This document shows, one piece after another, positions 60,743 to 64,000 of a DNA stretch of 64,000 nt. The stretch is from assembly GCF_014205155.1 (NCBI RefSeq), contig NZ_JACHMX010000001.1, positions 2,232,001-2,296,000 of the forward strand, read 5' to 3'. The stretch comes from Amycolatopsis umgeniensis (lineage in GTDB: Bacteria; Actinomycetota; Actinomycetes; Mycobacteriales; Pseudonocardiaceae). The position numbers and the translations under genes are program-made. The notes beneath the pieces were generated by a model. It did no database searches, was not told where the DNA came from, and saw only the letters and a program-made list of their open reading frames with translations. Numbering within the stretch: position 1 is the stretch's first letter; each line of letters begins with the position of its first letter.

Positions 60743-61297
60743 TCACACTTGATATTCGGCCCAGTAGAGCGCGGTGTCGCCGTAGCGCTTCGTCCGCATC
60801 GGCTCGAAGCCCGGCGGCCAGTCCGGCTCACCGTCCCGCGCGGCCCGTTCGATCACCACGAGCGCGCCGTCCGCGATCCACCCGCCCTCGGCGAGTGCGG
60901 CCATGACCTCCCCCAGGCGGGTGGAATCCACCGCGTACGGCGGGTCGGCGAGGACGATGTCGAAGGTCTCCGGCGCCGGAGCGGCGACAACGGACTCGAC
61001 GGTCCCTGCCCGGACGGTGCCGCCGAGCGCCAGCGCGGCGACGTTCCCCTTGAGGATTTCGACAGCGCGCCGGTCGTGTTCGACGAACAGCGCGCCCGCC
61101 GCGCCCCGGGACAACGCCTCCAGCCCGAGAGCGCCGGAACCGGCGTAAAGGTCGAGGACCCGGGCCCCCTGCAGTTCGCCGGCGACCTCCAACGCGTTGA
61201 ACAGCGCTTCGCGCACGCGTTCCGACGTGGGCCTCGTGCCCTTCGGAGGGACCTTCAACCGCCTGCCGCCCGCGGTCCCCGCCACGATCCTGGTCAT
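60743..61297 (-). CDS. rsmD: 16S rRNA (guanine(966)-N(2))-methyltransferase
   Basis: A 184-residue SAM-dependent methyltransferase: TRIVAGTAGGRRLKVPPKGTRPTSERVREALFNAL at the start, SAM motif VLDLYAGSGALGLEALSRGA, and catalytic DPPY (LADPPYAVD). It methylates G966 of 16S rRNA. ATG 61297 matches the family N-terminus; the start at 61321 is less likely. It is divergent from the HelD-like gene. Confidence 0.95.
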   Translation of the reverse strand: MTRIVAGTAGGRRLKVPPKGTRPTSERVREALFNALEVAGELQGARVLDLYAGSGALGLEALSRGAAGALFVEHDRRAVEILKGNVAALALGGTVRAGTVESVVAAPAPETFDIVLADPPYAVDSTRLGEVMAALAEGGWIADGALVVIERAARDGEPDWPPGFEPMRTKRYGDTALYWAEYQV

Positions 61298-61419
61298 TGG
61301 AGCATCGTGCCTCAACGACATCCACCGTGACGTTGCCCGGGACTTGGTGAAGCCTCCGTCCTGCTCGCGTAGAGTCGTCCTTCGCCCTCGGAGGCGATAG
61401 AAGCGTTTAGGAGCGTTGC

Positions 61420-63534
61420 GTGTCCGAACCTCGGGTCAGACGGGCCGAGATCGCCATCGAGCAAGCCCATGTGGACACCGTCTACACCCGGCTCGCCGAA
61501 CTGCGAGCCCAGGCTGAGGCCATGCGTACCAAGGGCTATGAGATCGGCCATGGCGCCGGGCGTGAGGCGATCTTCGAGCAGGCGTCGATGCTGTTCGAAC
61601 GAGACATGATGGTCTACCACGCCAATCAGACCCTCCAGACTCTCGACGCGGAGTACGAGGGGCTGGTGTTCGGCAGGCTCGACCACGTCGACAACGACCA
61701 CATCTACGTCGGACGGCTCGGCATCCGCGACGCCGAGTTCGACAACCTCGTCACCGACTGGCGCGCGCCCGCGGCGGCGGCGTTCTACCAGGCGACCGCC
61801 GAGGAGCCGATGGACGTCGTCCGGCGCCGGGTGATCCGGTGTTCCGGCCAGAACGTGCTCGACGTCGACGACGACGTCCTGATCGCCGACGCGGTCCCCG
61901 AGAACATGCAGATCGTCGGCGAAGGCGCCTTGATGGCCGCGCTCGGGCGGTCTCGTGGCGAGAAGATGCGGGACATCGTCGCGACCATCCAGAAGGAACA
62001 GGACGAGGTCATCCGCGCGCCGTGGCGCGGTGTCACGGAGATCACCGGCGGTCCCGGCACCGGCAAGACCGCGGTCGCGCTGCACCGCGCGGCGTACCTG
62101 CTCTACCGCCACCGCCGCCAGCTCGGCGGCGCGGGCGTGCTGGTGATCGGCCCGTCCGGGGTGTTCACCAGCTACATCTCGCGGGTGCTGCCGTCGATGG
62201 GTGAGACGAACGTCGAACTGCGCGCGCTCGGCGAGGTGCTCGACGGCCTCGAAGCGACCCGTCAGGACCCGGCCCCGTTGGCCGCGATCAAGGGCTCGCT
62301 GCGGATGCGCAAGATGCTGCTGCGGGCGCTGCGCGACACCCCGCCGGACGCGCCGGAGGACATGAAGATCGTCTACCGCGGCGAGGTGCTGCGGCTGAAC
62401 GCGCGCGAGCTCGACAAGGTGCGCCGCAAGGTGCACACCGCGGGCGGGCCGCCGAACCGGTCGCGGATCCGGGCGGCCGAGGCGCTGCTGGACGCGCTCG
62501 CCGCGAAGGCCGAGCAGCACGCGAAGGACGACGGCCGTCAGATCGACAAGGGCGAGCTGATCACGGAGCTCGGCGAGCGGATCGAGTTCCACCGGTTCCT
62601 CGTGGTGTGGTGGCCGATCCTGTACCCGGCGCAGATCCTGCGCTGGCTGGGCACCGAGAAGAAGCTGGCCGTCGCCGCGAAGGGCCTGCTCAACCGGAGT
62701 GAGATCAGCCTGCTCGCCGCCGACCTCGCCGACCGGTCCCGTGGCTGGACCATCGCGGACATCGCGCTCCTCGACGAGCTGCGCGTCCTGATCGGCCCGC
62801 CGCCCAAGAAGCGTCGCGGCAGGCAGACCATCGACGTCCACCCGGAACGCGGCGGCGCCCCGACCAGGCCCGAGCACTACGACGAGTACTCGCACGTGGT
62901 CATCGACGAATCACAGGACCTTTCGCCGATGCAGTGGCGGATGGTCGGGCGACGCGGCAAGTACGCGAGCTGGACCGTGGTCGGCGACCCGGTGCAGAGC
63001 TCGTGGCCGGATCCGGCCGAGGCCGCGATGGCGCGGGACCAGGCCTTCGGGCTCAAGACGACTCGGCGCCGGTTCACCCTGCGCACCAACTACCGGAACT
63101 CGGCGGAGATCTTCGACCTGGCCGCGAAGGTCGTCGCCGGGCACGCCGAGGCGGGCGAACTCCCGCACGCGGTGCGGCAGACCGGCATCACGCCGGAGGT
63201 CCGGCCGGTCGAGGCCGCCGGTCTGGAGTCCGCGACACAGGCCGCGGTGAAGGAACTGATGGGGGCCGTCGAAGGCACCGTCGGCGTGATCACCGCCATG
63301 GACCGCGTGCCCGAGGTCGAGGGCTGGCTCGACGGGCTTTCGGACGAGCGGCTCAAGGTCGTCGGCAGTCTCGACTCCAAGGGTCTCGAGTACGACGCCG
63401 TCGTCCTGGTGGAGCCGAACGACCTCATCACGGAGTCGACCACCGGACGCCGGGTGCTGTACGTCGCGCTGACCCGCGCCACCCAGCAGCTCACGGTGCT
63501 GGCTTCCAACCCGGACTGGATCCCGTCCGTCTGA
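61420..63534 (+). CDS. HelD-family RNA polymerase-recycling ATPase (UvrD-like SF1)
   Basis: A 704-residue SF1-like ATPase with an N-terminal coiled coil (about 1-65), a YVGRLGIRDAEFDNLVTDWRAPAAAAFYQAT segment, Walker A GGPGTGKT at 210-217, Walker B VVIDESQDL (about 493-501), and helicase motifs TNYRNSAEIFDLA and SKGLEYDAVVLVEP...LYVALTRATQQL. The layout matches actinobacterial HelD/HelR, which bind stalled or rifamycin-bound RNA polymerase and release it. HelR-type genes controlled by rifamycins carry a 19 bp RAE (core GGGGCTTGCGGCAAGCCCC); I see none upstream. GTG 61420 follows AGGAG. Confidence 0.9.
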   Translation: MSEPRVRRAEIAIEQAHVDTVYTRLAELRAQAEAMRTKGYEIGHGAGREAIFEQASMLFERDMMVYHANQTLQTLDAEYEGLVFGRLDHVDNDHIYVGRLGIRDAEFDNLVTDWRAPAAAAFYQATAEEPMDVVRRRVIRCSGQNVLDVDDDVLIADAVPENMQIVGEGALMAALGRSRGEKMRDIVATIQKEQDEVIRAPWRGVTEITGGPGTGKTAVALHRAAYLLYRHRRQLGGAGVLVIGPSGVFTSYISRVLPSMGETNVELRALGEVLDGLEATRQDPAPLAAIKGSLRMRKMLLRALRDTPPDAPEDMKIVYRGEVLRLNARELDKVRRKVHTAGGPPNRSRIRAAEALLDALAAKAEQHAKDDGRQIDKGELITELGERIEFHRFLVVWWPILYPAQILRWLGTEKKLAVAAKGLLNRSEISLLAADLADRSRGWTIADIALLDELRVLIGPPPKKRRGRQTIDVHPERGGAPTRPEHYDEYSHVVIDESQDLSPMQWRMVGRRGKYASWTVVGDPVQSSWPDPAEAAMARDQAFGLKTTRRRFTLRTNYRNSAEIFDLAAKVVAGHAEAGELPHAVRQTGITPEVRPVEAAGLESATQAAVKELMGAVEGTVGVITAMDRVPEVEGWLDGLSDERLKVVGSLDSKGLEYDAVVLVEPNDLITESTTGRRVLYVALTRATQQLTVLASNPDWIPSV

Positions 63535-63569
63535 GCGCTCGCATCCAGAGGACTGGATGCGCAGATACG

Positions 63570-63619
63570 CTGAAGGGCTCCTTCAGGGCACTGGTGAATG
63601 TCCTGAAGGAGCCCTTCAG
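63570..63619. terminator. 18 bp hairpin, CTGAAGGGCTCCTTCAGG family
   Basis: The arms at 63570-63587 and 63602-63619 are perfectly complementary with a 14 nt loop. It lies between the convergent HelD-like and WD40 genes. It is a more diverged member of the GAAGGCC-type convergent hairpins. Confidence 0.7.
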
Positions 63620-63679
63620 ACCCCCGGTGAGTGAAACGTCGTGGGACGTATCGCACGTCCAGGGGTATTTCTAGCGCCT

Positions 63680-63734
63680 ATTCGTTGTTCGGTGTCACGG
63701 CGTCGCCACCGAACAACAACGCCGAACAACGAAT
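63680..63734. repeat. Inverted repeat ATTCGTTGTTCGG near the WD40 gene 3' end
   Basis: ATTCGTTGTTCGG (63680-63692) is inverted as CCGAACAACGAAT (63722-63734), and a second CACCGAACAACA copy lies between. It is located 10 bp beyond the WD40 stop, so it is probably a terminator on the minus strand. Confidence 0.65.
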
Positions 63735-63743
63735 CGGCGGTGG

Positions 63744-64000
63744 TCACGGGCACGGAGGCCGGTAGTCGAGCCCCGGCAGGTGTTGTTCCCACTCGTCCGC
63801 CGTGATCCGCGGGTGGACGGTCGCGCAGATGCGTTCCGCGGCCCGTTCGGGGCTCGTTTCCCACAACCGCACGCTGCCGTCCGCGACGGAACCCGCGAGA
63901 GTGTGCCCATCGGGTGCGAACGCCACCGCGTTGACCCTGTCGACATCGTCGGTCAGGCTCGCCGACTCGCGGACCGTCCCGGGATCGGAGACATCCCATA
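63744..64000 (-). CDS. WD40-repeat protein, C-terminal fragment
   Basis: Cut by the window edge. The readable part includes WDVSDPGTVRESASL, VNAVAFAPDGHTLAGSVADGSVRLWE (a complete WD40 blade) and the terminal ITADEWEQHLPGLDYRPPCP. This ending (W..YLPG..YR..CP) is typical of actinobacterial nSTAND-type ATPase or protease proteins capped by WD40 propellers. The N-terminal effector and its function are outside the window. Confidence 0.85.
   Translation of the reverse strand, partial: WDVSDPGTVRESASLTDDVDRVNAVAFAPDGHTLAGSVADGSVRLWETSPERAAERICATVHPRITADEWEQHLPGLDYRPPCP

Noticed and set aside
61298..61419. Rifamycin-associated element upstream of the HelD gene
   Set aside because: I looked for GGGGCTTGCGGCAAGCCCC or a close variant and found none.

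Overview
The window is high-GC actinomycete DNA with GTG starts, ATGA/GTGA gene overlaps, an IdeR/DmdR-type iron box and a SigD/ShbA-type sigma factor. Gene content and the many long intergenic palindromes suggest an Amycolatopsis-like Pseudonocardiales chromosome. That genus call is inference; no rRNA or species marker is present. I saw no prophage, transposase, CRISPR array or tRNA, so this looks like core or lightly accessory chromosome.

Layout. 0-4.2 kb: end of a 2-hydroxyacid dehydrogenase plus glycerate kinase, a HesB/IscA-like protein, small membrane proteins, and a SigD/ShbA-like ECF sigma factor. 4.4-14 kb: a complete-looking oxidative L-fucose catabolic locus. It has a mutarotase, an aldo/keto reductase, a lactonase, L-fuconate dehydratase, an SDR dehydrogenase, an FAH-family hydrolase and an RbsABC-type sugar importer. 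The genes lie in two operons around a FadR-type regulator, and both promoter regions carry the same ACATCCGA-type half-palindrome. 14-26.6 kb: a Bcr/CflA exporter, a ferredoxin-reductase-like flavoprotein, a two-domain fatty acyl-CoA reductase, a large polytopic membrane protein, a MocR regulator, an iron-box-controlled siderophore ABC ATPase, an O-methyltransferase, and a class A PBP-like protein whose transpeptidase motifs are degraded.

26.7-35.8 kb: a one-carbon operon (gcvP-gcvT-gcvH-glyA-lipA-sdaA, perhaps also a FadR regulator) behind a tandem glycine riboswitch. It would convert glycine to CH2-THF, then serine, then pyruvate, with LipA supplying lipoate for GcvH. 36-40.7 kb: a Met/Cys-rich copper-storage-like protein, then an operon of glutamine-synthetase-like ligase, PuuD-like hydrolase, aldehyde dehydrogenase and SDR (a gamma-glutamyl-amine pathway). 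41-47.6 kb: a general stress protein, a T-box-controlled AspRS, a secreted C39-like protein, and a LAL-type LuxR regulator with an MBL-fold hydrolase. 47.8-54.4 kb: PadR/membrane protein pair, GntR(YtrA)-ABC operon, DoxX-like protein, and an XRE - ImmA/IrrE - 7TM membrane protein operon.

54.4-61.3 kb: housekeeping genes mutM, rnc, rpmF, DUF177, a DivIVA-like coiled coil, coaD and rsmD. They are interleaved with a SigE-family sigma/membrane-protein pair and a secreted tandem RNase-Sa protein. 61.4-64 kb: a HelD-type RNA polymerase-recycling ATPase and the C-terminus of a WD40 protein.

Convergent gene pairs are separated again and again by near-perfect 18-25 bp hairpins of one sequence family, which probably act as bidirectional terminators. 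A second family of repeats with about 21 bp periodicity (core CTCGCGTGATCA) sits in several other gaps.
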